From: a bacterium
Lineage (GTDB): Bacteria > KSB1 > UBA2214
DNA length: 36,845 nucleotides
NCBI GenBank assembly: GCA_029560815.1
Contig: JAKQKF010000285.1
Coordinates: 1-36,845 of the forward strand
Direction of reading: 5' to 3'
Both the position numbers and the translations under genes were made by a program. Within the stretch, counting starts at the first letter, position 1. Every line of letters starts with the position of its first letter. Shown here piece after piece: positions 9,001 through 17,500 of the stretch. The notes below the pieces were generated by a model. It had not been told where the DNA came from and searched no databases. It was given only the letters and a program-made list of their open reading frames with translations.

Positions 9001-10845
9001 ACCCTGCAGTGGCCTTTCGTTCCCGGCACCGCCACCGTGGAGTACGAGATCGAAAGGGGGCTGCCGATTGCGGGTGGAACCATCAGCTTCGGAGCCAACC
9101 GGACGGAGCACCGCATGCCCCTCCCGGCTGCGGCTGCGGATGGAGACGGCATTCTCCGTTTCCACGGTGTGGACGGTCTCGGCCTGCAGCAGACCCATGG
9201 CGCAGCCCGTTTTTCGCTCGGCCGGGCCTTTTTTGATTCCCTGCGAGTGATTCCGGCTGAGCAGGATTCACTGCGCCTTCTGGTGCAGCTCTACAGCCGC
9301 ACCGAGCCGCACTCGGTCTTTTGCCTTTTCCGCGGGGATACGCTGCGCATGGAGCAGGCCGGGCCCGGGTGGTACAGCCTTGCCGTCAAATCCTACTGGG
9401 TTCCCCTCTCCTGTCAGTTCCTGGCCTTTTATGCCGGCGGCGGCGCCGTCCTCTCCGGCTATTACGCGCATGATCCCGCCGGCCGGCTCAACATCGAGGC
9501 CATGACCGACCGCCTGAGCTGGGGCGGAGAGGAGCGTCCGACTCTTTTTCTTCCGGTCATGAACTGGGGCAACGGCTCCGGTATGGCGAGGATCGCTCTC
9601 GAGTACCGGCAGGATTCCGACGGCAGCTGGCATCACCTCGCCGGCGACACCGTTGCCGTGCGCCCCTACACCGGCGCCCTGGCCGCCTTTCCGTTCTGGA
9701 CCTCCCCCGGCACCATCACCATCCGTTTCCGCATCGAGACCGGCCAGGCGGGTGTGCTTGAAACCCGGACGACCGTCACACCGGTTCATTATGCGTTGCA
9801 GGCCGGCGCCGGCTTCCGGTTCTTCCCGGGGACAGCCGACACCCTGCGCCCTGATGACCGCGCTCTCTGCATCGCCTCGCCCAACTCCGTGGGCGAAAAT
9901 TGCGTCCTCAGGGTGGAGCGCCTCGCCCCGGCGCAGCTGCACGAGCAGCCCGATTTCGCCGCCAGCAGCAGCCTGCCGGTCTACAGCCTCCATTTCAGCC
10001 GTCCCGAGTCGATTGCGGAGGGGGTGCTCTTCTCCATCACCGTCACCGGTGCGGATTCACTCCCCGGCGCCATCGCCTCCGCCGCGCTCTTCCGCCTGGC
10101 CGGCGATACCCGGAAATGGGTCCGGCTGCCCGCCGCCGCCGATGGCGGGAGAATCACCGCCCCGATTCGGGAGTCTGGCCTTTACACGCTCCTCTGGGCG
10201 GCCGATGACCAGCCGCCCGAAGTGGACGCCGCATTCGACGGGCGGCCCTACGCGGAGAACGCCTGGGTTAACCGCACCCCCACCATCGCGCTGCAGCTGC
10301 GCGACCAGAACGGCATCGATACCACCCCGGGCAGGCTGCAGTTCCTGCTCGACGGCCGGCTCCTCGACGAAAACAGCTGGTCGCTGCCCGATTCCATCAT
10401 CAACGGCAACCTGATCGCGCTCAACCTGCGCCCGGAGCTGCAGCCCGGTCCGCATACCCTGTCGGTGACGGTCAGCGACTGCAACGGCAACACCGCGGCT
10501 GCGCGTGAATTCACCATCCAGGTGGCCGAGGCGTTTCATCTGAAAATGCTGGGGAACTATCCCAATCCTTTCGCCCTGCGCACCACTTTTGTCTATCTGC
10601 TCTCGAGCAGCGCCGACAAGGTCTCGCTCAGGATTTACACCGCGGCCGGAAGGTTGATCCGCGATTTCAACAGCACCAGTATCGAAGACCCGAATCCTCT
10701 CAGCGCCGACTATCACGAGATCACCTGGGACGGCCGGGATGAGGAGGGATACGAAGTGGCGAACGGAGTCTATTTTTACCGGCTCACCGCCCGATCCGGC
10801 GACAAGAGCGAAGAGATAACAGGAAAGATAGCCCGGCTGCGATGA
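6082..10845 (+). CDS. porU: PorU-like gingipain-family (C25) T9SS sortase
   Basis: A very large secreted cysteine peptidase (1587 residues from this start). In the type IX system PorU removes the C-terminal signal of cargo and links it to the cell surface. The C25 domain spans about residues 594-950. The dyad is visible: His818 in GFHGHGG and Cys852 in SMTCFTG. A long beta-rich region precedes it; Ig-like material follows, and the protein ends in an FlgD-like/sorting domain (GNYPNPFALR, ITWDGRDEEG, VANGVYFYRL), which PorU is known to carry. The start is uncertain: ATG 6082 opens a signal peptide (RLIRCLLLLVWSGALPAPAA) but lacks a ribosome site; ATGs at 5989 and 6001 and a TTG at 5938 are in frame. 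Its stop overlaps the PorV-like gene by 4 nt, as expected for a PorU-PorV pair. It is longer than the roughly 1160 residues of the P. gingivalis protein. Confidence 0.85.
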   Translation: MFPTYRKDRLIRCLLLLVWSGALPAPAAEWHRILEKGPERLIIEITAPSIQPDTLADESGLSTSFRFSPWPLLQDGLNPALPFQTLLIDWPVQEVNLRILSAAAGERTAIAPLGLSTDLPVTGTAAVTVPWQRELRSGPARQAEVEYGGAAGRQRLWLLRIYPWHYDAATGTLSRCPSMRLELTGSGALPLATRLPALAGSGAVEMVASAPLARISGGDQGAFSAPGRVRFTVDEPGWYRVTGADLRKAGIDLLDIDVARLRLSCGGTGVPFFFNGGNNGQLDAGESIEFYGTGLRREAPAATPDLYQDPFSRSNIYWLDWEGEAGVRMEEEYSESATSRSARIPYAFFQTVHVEQDNYFTTFDDISMADSLRDHWLYDGGLAAGHKRSYPFSLRYPDARSLLPVKVRVMLTGLTTAYTEPHQAAVFLNDRFAARGRGERQGIIDLQSQEVIGLLAASLSAENNTLTLVNEFDPTRTDYIALNWFEVTYPRLYRADGGWLEFTIPPEEEPGFFRFTIDGFADEAVEIFKLGASRISGTTAAEATARDGLRSMHLQFYDTVPSHDVRYIAVAASAKKSPLRIEAVRPQWQPSSTGDIDYVVIAPRSFLAGSALNGLMQHRQSQGHRAAGVAVEDIFNYLNQGRRSPLAIKAFLKWAAGRWPLKYCLLAGDGSFLRTPVRGDTLDLVPVYMRQTLKYGASASDFWYTLLEGEDEIPDLCIGRLPARTPDQLEVVVDKIIDHETGAVNGDWHNRLLFVGGNTMIFRTKGMALAAKAPPAWSPAMLFTTSDPGRSPDPFFGNTPELLDFIDQGCSVIGFHGHGGGAIWSDDGLLGLEDVAAMNNRGRYPLILSMTCFTGAFEQPVGENLAETMLFAPEKGTMAFFGAGGYGWLENDDMLQSAIMSCLYENPEATLGELLTAGKIRYFSQYYGSDIARAEVNQYTIFGDPATRLRLPAARTEVEIANPLAAAGDTLAVTLQWPFVPGTATVEYEIERGLPIAGGTISFGANRTEHRMPLPAAAADGDGILRFHGVDGLGLQQTHGAARFSLGRAFFDSLRVIPAEQDSLRLLVQLYSRTEPHSVFCLFRGDTLRMEQAGPGWYSLAVKSYWVPLSCQFLAFYAGGGAVLSGYYAHDPAGRLNIEAMTDRLSWGGEERPTLFLPVMNWGNGSGMARIALEYRQDSDGSWHHLAGDTVAVRPYTGALAAFPFWTSPGTITIRFRIETGQAGVLETRTTVTPVHYALQAGAGFRFFPGTADTLRPDDRALCIASPNSVGENCVLRVERLAPAQLHEQPDFAASSSLPVYSLHFSRPESIAEGVLFSITVTGADSLPGAIASAALFRLAGDTRKWVRLPAAADGGRITAPIRESGLYTLLWAADDQPPEVDAAFDGRPYAENAWVNRTPTIALQLRDQNGIDTTPGRLQFLLDGRLLDENSWSLPDSIINGNLIALNLRPELQPGPHTLSVTVSDCNGNTAAAREFTIQVAEAFHLKMLGNYPNPFALRTTFVYLLSSSADKVSLRIYTAAGRLIRDFNSTSIEDPNPLSADYHEITWDGRDEEGYEVANGVYFYRLTARSGDKSEEITGKIARLR

Positions 10846-11894
10846 TGAATTCTCAACGAAAGAAAGGGATCGGGGTGCGGCACGTCCTGCTCTGCCTGCT
10901 GTTCTGCCTGCTGTTCCTGGCGGCCGCTCCCCTGGGGGCGCAGGGGACGCGCTATGCCGGAGCCTCGCTGGAGCTGGGGGTCGGGGCGCGCCCGCTGGCC
11001 CTGGGCGGAGCTGCCGCCGCCATGTCCGGCGGAGCCGAACTCTTTCGCTATAATCCGGCCAGCCTGGGCTTGTGCGTCAACCGGGAGGTCGGCCTGATGT
11101 ACGCGCCCACCTTCGGCTCGATCTCCGAGCCGATGGCCACTATGCACTATCTCGGCGGCGCTTTCCCCCTGCCCGCCGGCGGAAGCGTCGCCCTGCACTG
11201 GACCCGCTTCAGCGTCGACGAGATCCCGCTCTACCCGAAACTCGCGGGCGACTCTTTTCTCGACCGGCTCGAGGATCCGTCGCTGCGGCCCGACGGCGCG
11301 CCTCAGGGCTATTTCAAGGATGTGGAGGATGCTTTTTATCTCTCCTTCGCACGACCCTTCCGTTTCGAGCTGCCGCTGGGCTGGCTCTATACCGATCTGG
11401 CCGTCGAGGTGCCGGTCGGCCTGAACATCAAGATCCTGCGCCAGGCCCTGCATCAGAGCAGCGCCAGCGGCCTGGGCATCGATCTGGGCATGATGGTCCG
11501 TTTCAACCTCGGACAGCTGCTGCAGCTCCGCCGGGCGGGCCAGATGAGCCTGGGACTTTCGGCCCTCGATCTCACCCGGACAACCCTGGTCTGGCAGAAC
11601 CAGCGCGAGGAGAAGATCGGCACGGCCCTGCTCTGGGGTGTGGTTTACAGCCAGCCGATCTCTTTTCACAACAGCCGTCTGAACTTTTTCTGGAGTCTGA
11701 GAGAAAAAGAGGAACGGAATGCGCTCTATGGCGTGGAATACGAACTGGGGGGAGCCGCCCTGCGCGCGGGATACAACGAATCGGGGCTGACCGCCGGGGC
11801 CGGCCTGCGCTGGCGGCGGATGCGCGTCGACTATGCCTTCACCTCGCTCGATTATGAGAGTGTGCATCGGATCGGCTGCGCTTTTATTTTTTAA
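10842..11894 (+). CDS. porV: PorV/PorQ-family outer-membrane beta-barrel protein
   Basis: A 350-residue outer-membrane protein. PorV carries T9SS cargo from the translocon to the PorU attachment complex. A signal peptide ends near APLGAQG. The mature start (YAGASLELGVGARPLALGGA) and the FRYNPASLG motif are typical of the PorV/PorQ family, followed by alternating beta-strands to a C-terminal aromatic (GCAFIF). ATG 10842 overlaps the PorU stop (ATGATGA), so translation is probably coupled; no good ribosome site is needed or seen. PorV and PorQ are related, and the choice of PorV rests on adjacency to PorU. Confidence 0.88.
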   Translation: MMNSQRKKGIGVRHVLLCLLFCLLFLAAAPLGAQGTRYAGASLELGVGARPLALGGAAAAMSGGAELFRYNPASLGLCVNREVGLMYAPTFGSISEPMATMHYLGGAFPLPAGGSVALHWTRFSVDEIPLYPKLAGDSFLDRLEDPSLRPDGAPQGYFKDVEDAFYLSFARPFRFELPLGWLYTDLAVEVPVGLNIKILRQALHQSSASGLGIDLGMMVRFNLGQLLQLRRAGQMSLGLSALDLTRTTLVWQNQREEKIGTALLWGVVYSQPISFHNSRLNFFWSLREKEERNALYGVEYELGGAALRAGYNESGLTAGAGLRWRRMRVDYAFTSLDYESVHRIGCAFIF

Positions 11895-11912
11895 CGATGC
11901 GGGAGAGCAGGG

Positions 11913-12608
11913 ATGAGAAAAGCGTTTCTCGTACTGGGGATTGCGGCGGGAGTGTGGACGGCATGTGAGCAGGAGGTGACCAATCCCCTCCCGGGCATTC
12001 CCGTGCCACGCTTTGTCGCGGCAGCGGCCGATACCTCCGCCGAGGAGAGGGGCATCGACGCCGTCCCGGAAGAGGATGCCATATTTCTGCAGTGGCATCG
12101 CGACCAGGAGCTCTCGGGCTTCCAGCTCTTCCGCCGCTTCGAGGGCGAAAAAAACTTTGGCCTCATCGCCCTGCTGACCGCACGGGACAGCTCCTTTTAC
12201 GACCGGGTCCCGACTGATATCCGCTGCTACTACTATTTGCGCGGCCTTGACGAAGAAGAGCGGCTGGGCGCGCCCTCGGATACGGTGGATTACATGCTTC
12301 TGGCCAAGGCTTTCGATCTGCAGGTCACCGCAGGGGAGCCGCCGCTCTTCTCATGGAGCACCGGCTTGATGCGCCCGGCGTTCTACCTGATCCGTCTTTA
12401 TGAAGAGGCCAGCGGCGCGCCGGTCTGGATCGGCCGGATGGCGCCCGGATATCAGGGGACGCGCGAGAGCACGCCCTACAACAGCGACGGCCGGGCTGTT
12501 CTGCCGCGCCTGCAGAGTGGCGTACTATACCGCTGGCGCATTGACTGCGCCGGCGCCGCTGCGCGGACCGGAAGCGAATCGGCCTGGCAGCGTTTCACCC
12601 TCTATTAA
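11913..12608 (+). CDS. Lipoprotein with fibronectin-III-like segments
   Basis: A 231-residue probable lipoprotein of unknown role. The signal segment ends in WTAC with Cys18 as the likely lipidated residue; the lipobox is loose because Trp replaces the usual Leu. Two beta-rich segments follow: one like a fibronectin type III unit (IFLQWHRDQELSGFQLFRR, then YYYLRGLDEEERLG) and a second (PPLFSWSTG, then YRWRIDCAG). GGGAG (11901-11905) lies 7 nt before the ATG. It follows PorV after 18 nt and precedes a barrel gene after 27 nt, so it is probably in the PorU-PorV operon and may be an accessory of the attachment machinery. That role is inference only. Confidence 0.75.
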   Translation: MRKAFLVLGIAAGVWTACEQEVTNPLPGIPVPRFVAAAADTSAEERGIDAVPEEDAIFLQWHRDQELSGFQLFRRFEGEKNFGLIALLTARDSSFYDRVPTDIRCYYYLRGLDEEERLGAPSDTVDYMLLAKAFDLQVTAGEPPLFSWSTGLMRPAFYLIRLYEEASGAPVWIGRMAPGYQGTRESTPYNSDGRAVLPRLQSGVLYRWRIDCAGAAARTGSESAWQRFTLY

Positions 12609-12635
12609 ATATTTATGGTCCAATTCGGAGCCGAT

Positions 12636-13826
12636 ATGCGTTCTTCCAGCTCTTCTCCTCTGGCGCGGCGGGTTCTGCTCGCTGCCGCCCTTTTCGGCAG
12701 CCTGCCTGCCGCCGGCCAGGCCCTCAACGGCGGTGCCGGACTGCCCCACACCCGTCCCGCGTGGGTGCTCGAAAACGGCCAGCTCACCTCCCAGATGGGC
12801 GCCCGCTTCTGGGGCCAGGCGTCGGAGCAGAGCTACGCACCCTGGGGCGCCCCCGGCAAGCGCAACATCTGGGACCTGCAGAGCGCTCTGGCCCTGAATT
12901 ACGGCCTTGGCGCCCATCTCGAAGCCCAGATCACTCCGGTGCTTTACCAGTCGGACCAGAGCGGCGGCGGCAGATTCGGCCATGACCTCTCGGCCACAAT
13001 GGCCGTAGGCTCGCTGCAGTGGCCGTCCCGGTCCATTTTCCTCGGCGCCGCGATGACAGCCCATTTCCCGGCCGGCGTCAGCCACAATCTCCTCTTCGAA
13101 TCCTACAGCCCGGCACGGCACGCGGTCACTCTCACCGGCCTGGCGAGCTATGCGGCCGATCCTGAATTCCCGGCAGAGGCCATCAGCGGCCACCTCAACG
13201 CCGGTTATACCCTCTTCGATGACACCGGCCTCCAGTTCCACAACCAGCGCACCGGCGCCAGAAGCTTTGTCGTGGAACGCAGCCAAAAATTAACCTGGAG
13301 CACCGGCCTCGCGCTGCCGGGTGCGCACTTTGATTTCGGCGTCGAGGGATACGGCCAGAGCTGGATCCGCCAGCCCGCGGCGGGGGCCGAAGGCCGCGAG
13401 GATTTCGCCTACGCCAGCCTCTCCCTCCGCTACAAGCCCCTGCGCTGGTGTCACCTCTCCCTCGCCATCGACCGCCGGCTCTCTTCCGACACTGACGAGA
13501 CCATCCCCACCATGGCGGAGCGCGGCCTCGGGGAGCTGCCCAACTATCCCTCCTGGCTACTGCAGCTCGGACTCCACCTCAAACTGCTGCCGCTGCACTT
13601 TATGCAGACCAGCGATGAAGAGGTGATCATGAATCGAGGCGAAGCGCGCACGCCGGTATTCGAAAAGATTATCGGAGAGGAGAGTAACAAGGAGGCCGGC
13701 AGAGATGACCTCGACCGGCTGCGGGCCGAGAAGGAGAGGGCGGAGAAGGAGCTGGAACGCCTGCGCCGGGTGATTGAGACCCGGCAGCAGGAGGAGAAAA
13801 AACCGTCACCGGATCAGAACTTGTAG
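12636..13826 (+). CDS. Outer-membrane beta-barrel protein with a coiled-coil tail
   Basis: A 396-residue protein with a signal peptide (ARRVLLAAALFGSLPAAGQA) and a predicted transmembrane barrel to about residue 330, shown by repeated alternating strands (LEAQITPVLYQ, FAYASLSLRYKPL, WLLQLGLHLKLLPL). The barrel pattern resembles OmpA-type N-terminal domains, but no OmpA peptidoglycan-binding domain follows. Instead the last about 45 residues are charged and heptad-like (DDLDRLRAEKERAEKELERL), a likely periplasmic coiled coil. ATG 12636 is preferred over ATG 12615 because GGAG lies 5 nt upstream. The 3' end overlaps the convergent pyrophosphatase gene by 13 nt. It is the last gene of the PorU-PorV run; the function is not known. 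Confidence 0.75.
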   Translation: MRSSSSSPLARRVLLAAALFGSLPAAGQALNGGAGLPHTRPAWVLENGQLTSQMGARFWGQASEQSYAPWGAPGKRNIWDLQSALALNYGLGAHLEAQITPVLYQSDQSGGGRFGHDLSATMAVGSLQWPSRSIFLGAAMTAHFPAGVSHNLLFESYSPARHAVTLTGLASYAADPEFPAEAISGHLNAGYTLFDDTGLQFHNQRTGARSFVVERSQKLTWSTGLALPGAHFDFGVEGYGQSWIRQPAAGAEGREDFAYASLSLRYKPLRWCHLSLAIDRRLSSDTDETIPTMAERGLGELPNYPSWLLQLGLHLKLLPLHFMQTSDEEVIMNRGEARTPVFEKIIGEESNKEAGRDDLDRLRAEKERAEKELERLRRVIETRQQEEKKPSPDQNL

Positions 13827-14359
13827 CCGCCGCGGCGTTTCTGGCTGTAGCGCTCGAGGGCGTCCTGGACGATGTCGAAACCCTCTTTTGCAGGGAGGAT
13901 GTCATCCACCGCCACCACCTTGCCCTCGAGCTGCTTGTAATCCTCGAAGAAGCGGCGCAGCATCTGCAGGGTATGGGGGGGCATCTCGGTGGTTTCGTGA
14001 AAAGTGTTGTAGGTGGGATCTTCGGTCGCCACGGCGATGATCTTGTGGTCCTTCTTGCCTGAATCGACCATGGTCATCAGGCCGATGCAGCGGGCCCTGA
14101 TGATGGTCAGCGGCTGGACCACCTCCTGACAAAAAACGAGCACATCGAGGGGATCGTCATCCTCAGCCAGGGTCTGGGGGATAAAGCCGTAATTGGCCGG
14201 ATAAAAAACCGCAGAGTAGAGGATGCGGTCGAGCTTGAGCAGTCCGCTCGGCTTGTCGAGCTCGTATTTGATGCTCGAGCCGTAGGGAATTTCGGTGATG
14301 GCATTGAAAATGTAGGGCGATTCGAGGCCCGGCGTGACGTCATGCCATGGATGGACCAT
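13814..14359 (-). CDS. ppa: Inorganic pyrophosphatase, class I
   Basis: A 181-residue cytoplasmic enzyme that hydrolyses pyrophosphate to two phosphates and so drives biosynthetic reactions. The class I signature DDDPLDVLV is complete, with three metal-binding aspartates. Other conserved family blocks are present: EIPYGSSIKYELDK, FYPANYGFIPQT, MVDSGKKDHKIIAV and FEDYKQLEGK. The length is that of bacterial family I enzymes. ATG 14359 is chosen because GAGG lies about 5 nt upstream; a GTG at 14365 would overlap that site. Upstream TAAAAT in the minus strand is a possible -10. The 3' end overlaps the convergent barrel gene. Confidence 0.96.
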   Translation of the reverse strand: MVHPWHDVTPGLESPYIFNAITEIPYGSSIKYELDKPSGLLKLDRILYSAVFYPANYGFIPQTLAEDDDPLDVLVFCQEVVQPLTIIRARCIGLMTMVDSGKKDHKIIAVATEDPTYNTFHETTEMPPHTLQMLRRFFEDYKQLEGKVVAVDDILPAKEGFDIVQDALERYSQKRRGGYKF

Positions 14360-14398
14360 GCTCACCTCGCAGATTGAGATTTGCTTTTACATTTTAAC

Positions 14399-14412
14399 GC
14401 CCTGCGCAGGGC
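14399..14412. repeat. Perfect 14-bp palindrome between ppa and the giant gene
   Basis: GCCCTGCGCAGGGC is a perfect palindrome (stem of 5 with a GCGC loop as RNA). It lies 40 nt upstream of the ppa start and within the 209-nt gap (14360-14568) after the giant gene, both on the minus strand. No T-run follows on the minus strand, so it is not an obvious terminator; an operator for ppa is possible. The rest of the gap is pyrimidine-rich and holds nothing else recognisable. Confidence 0.4.
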
Positions 14413-14568
14413 CCCTATTCCCGCCGCCCGCTTCCGCTCTTCAAATCCTTCCGCTCCTCATTTCCCCCAGCCTTCGCTCCCCATCCGCTGCGGGCCGTCA
14501 GGCCGCCGGACCCGCGCAGGCCGCTGCCCGCTGATGCCGGACCACCCGGCGGGCGGGCCGAAAGCCGC

Positions 14569-17500
14569 TCACTTGACCAGCACCATCTTGCGCAAGACCG
14601 TCGCGTTCCCCGCCGCAACCCTGCAGTAATAGACTCCACTGGCGGCATGCAGGCCGGTTTCATCCCGGCCATCCCATGTCAGCGCCAGATAGCCGCCCGC
14701 TGACTCGCCGTCGTAGAGCCGCCGTACGCTCCGGCCCAGGAGGTCGATGATCTCCGCCCTGACCATCCCCGCTTCCGGCAGCGAGACCGTGAGGCGCGTC
14801 CGGGCGTTGAAGGGGTTGGGATAGTTGGCCGAAAGGGTGAGGCGTGTCGGCAGGGGCAGCCGGGCCTGAACGGCCGGATGGATCCGGGTGCCGCCGTCAC
14901 GGCCGAGATCCTGCAGACGGTAGTAGTAGAGGTTGCCGGCCTCGGCCGAATCATCAGTGAAGCGGTAGTTTCCCTCCTCAGCGGGAGGCAGCAGCGTGCT
15001 GATGGTCTGGAAGGGGCCCTTTTCACTCAGGCTGCGCTGGACGAAGAAGCCGAGGTGGTCGGTCTCGAGCAGGGTCCGCCAGCTCAGGGTGATGCCCCGG
15101 CCGGGATCGGCCTGAGCCTGGAATCCGGCCAGCCAGACCGCAGAGGTCAGCTTGAGCGTCCAGGTGCGGCTGGTGCTGCCGCTGCGGTCGCTGACGACCA
15201 CCTTGATCTGCGCATCGCCCGACGAGATCAGTTCGGTCTGGAGGCGGTAGGAGGGCTTGCCATAGGCGCAAAAGGCGCCGTTGAGATACCAGCTGTAGTT
15301 GACGGCATCACCGTCGGGATCGGCGGCGGAGACGAAAAAGTCGATTACGCCCGGTTTGGTCAATTCGAGCCCATCCTGCTGCTGCGGGAGGCAAGCGGTG
15401 CCATCGATGAGGGGCGGGCGGTTGACATCCACGACCAGAAGGACCATGCGGGCGGAGGCTGCCGCACCAAACTGGTCCTGCGCCTCGACCGTCAGCTCGT
15501 AGCGTCCGGCCTGCTGGTAGGAGGGCTGCCAATCGATCCGTCCCTCCCCGGTTATCTGCAGGCCTTCGGGCCGGGATTTAATGTCAATCCGGACGCTGTC
15601 GCCCTCCAGGTCGTTGACCTCGAGCTGGTAGCTCCATTTTTCATTCTCCCGGATCTGGACGCTGTCCGCGAGGCTGATCTGCGGAGGTTGATTGGGCAGG
15701 GTCACGGCCTCAAAGTGGAGTGGGGAGATGGCCGCACCGGGGAGCGATGCCCCGGCGCTCTGCTCTCCCGCCATTGCGCCAAGATACCAGAGGACCGATG
15801 CGGAGCCGGTCGAGTCGGTCGTCCGCATGGCGTTGGGGAAGAAATAGCCCTGCTCTTCTCCGGTTGAAAAGAGCACCTGCTGGTCCGGAACGCCGTTGCC
15901 AAAGGCATCGTGCACCTGCACGATCAGGGGTTGATTCAGCCGGTGCCAGGTGGTGCCGCTCTGATCGTCGCCGCTGATGCTGATCAGTGCCTCTGCCGCG
16001 CCCGGCAGGGCCCGGAGCTGGAAGCTGAGCCGGTTCTCCGGGGCATCGACGAGGGTTGCAAAGATAACCACCCGGCCGCTCTGCGTGCCCATGCGCACAT
16101 CGATGGCAGCCACTCCTTCGCTGTCGGTGTTGACGGTCAGGACGGCCGCTCCCGATGATGCGGGTACAGGTGCGGCGAGCCGGGAGGCGCCGGGCTCCGA
16201 TATTTCCGCACTTCCCTCGACCAGCGCAAAGCGCACCTCAAGGTTTTGCAGGCCGTGACCGAGGCCGTCGAGGACCCGCACCGTGAGCGGTTCGCGCAGC
16301 CAGCTGGCGACCGGCACGGCCTGGCCGTCGCCCCCGGCCAGTTCAAGACGGGCCGTCGCGGGCGGCAGGAAGGTGATGGTTTTGGGCTCCGTCAGCCACT
16401 GGTCGCTGGTGGCCACGCGGGCCTGCACGGTAAAGTCGCCGGCCTCCGCTGAAGAAGCGGCAGCCCTGAAAATACCGGCGGCGTCGCTGTAGCCCTGATT
16501 GGGTTTCAGCACACACTCCAGGCCGTTTCCAACCAGCAGAATGCCCTGGCCGGAGATCGGATTGCCGTAACTGTCCCTCACCGTGGTGATGATATCGCTT
16601 TCACTGACGCCGTCGGCGGGGAGCGGCGACTCGACGGTCAGGGTGGAGCGGCTCACGTCCGGAGCGCCCGGCCTGGCGACGGCATGGATGAGGCGATGCG
16701 AACCCTGCACGGGAAGGCCGGACTTGCCGAGGCAGATCATTTGCACCGCCTGGGTGCTGTCTCCGGCGAGAGTGCCAAGGCGCCATATCACCTCTGCGGT
16801 GCCGCTGCTGTTGGTGATCAGGTTGACCAGGGAATCCTGGCCAATGCCGAGGCGGCCGTCACCGCTTGCGATGCGGAATGTGATGGTGTGGCCCTGCACC
16901 GGGAGGCCGTTGGTGTCCACGATGCGGGCGCTGAGCGGGTTGGCGAGCCACTGCGAAACCACACCGGTCTGACCCTCCCCGGCGAGCAGGTCGATCCTCC
17001 TGATATCGCCCGCCTGCTGTGCCGCCCCGCCGGCGCTGAAAAGAATGGGGCTGCCGATGAGCGGTGTGGTGCTGTTGCGGACCAGGCTGGTGGCCGTGGC
17101 GCGATGGGCTGAATCCCCGGTTGCCATGCCCAGAGTGAGCCAGGCCTTGGCCAGTCCCTCCCCATCGCTGTTCAGGGTGATGTTCTGTTCGCCGATGAAA
17201 TTTCCCCCTCCCGCGGTCACGCTGTACTTGACCGGATGGCCGGAGACCGGATTGCCGTGCCGGTCCTGGATGAGGACGACCAGGGGATCAGCCAGGCGGG
17301 AGCCGGTCAGGCCAACCTGCCCACTGCCGGAATGATAGCTGATCCGGGCGGCGATATCGGCTGTGGCAGTGGCGGTGAAGAGGAGAGTTTCGCCGGCCAG
17401 TCCCTGCGCCGCCACCGTCACCTGCTGGAGCCCTGCGCCGGCCTGCGTTCCCAGCCGGAACCAGGCCCATGCGTGTCCGCTGGCATCGGTGGTGACCTTC

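Noticed and set aside
7852..9198. 448-codon open frame on the minus strand
   Set aside because: Antisense to the PorU catalytic domain; no recognisable motif or start signal.
10776..12098. 440-codon open frame on the minus strand
   Set aside because: Antisense to PorV and the lipoprotein gene; composition typical of a shadow frame.
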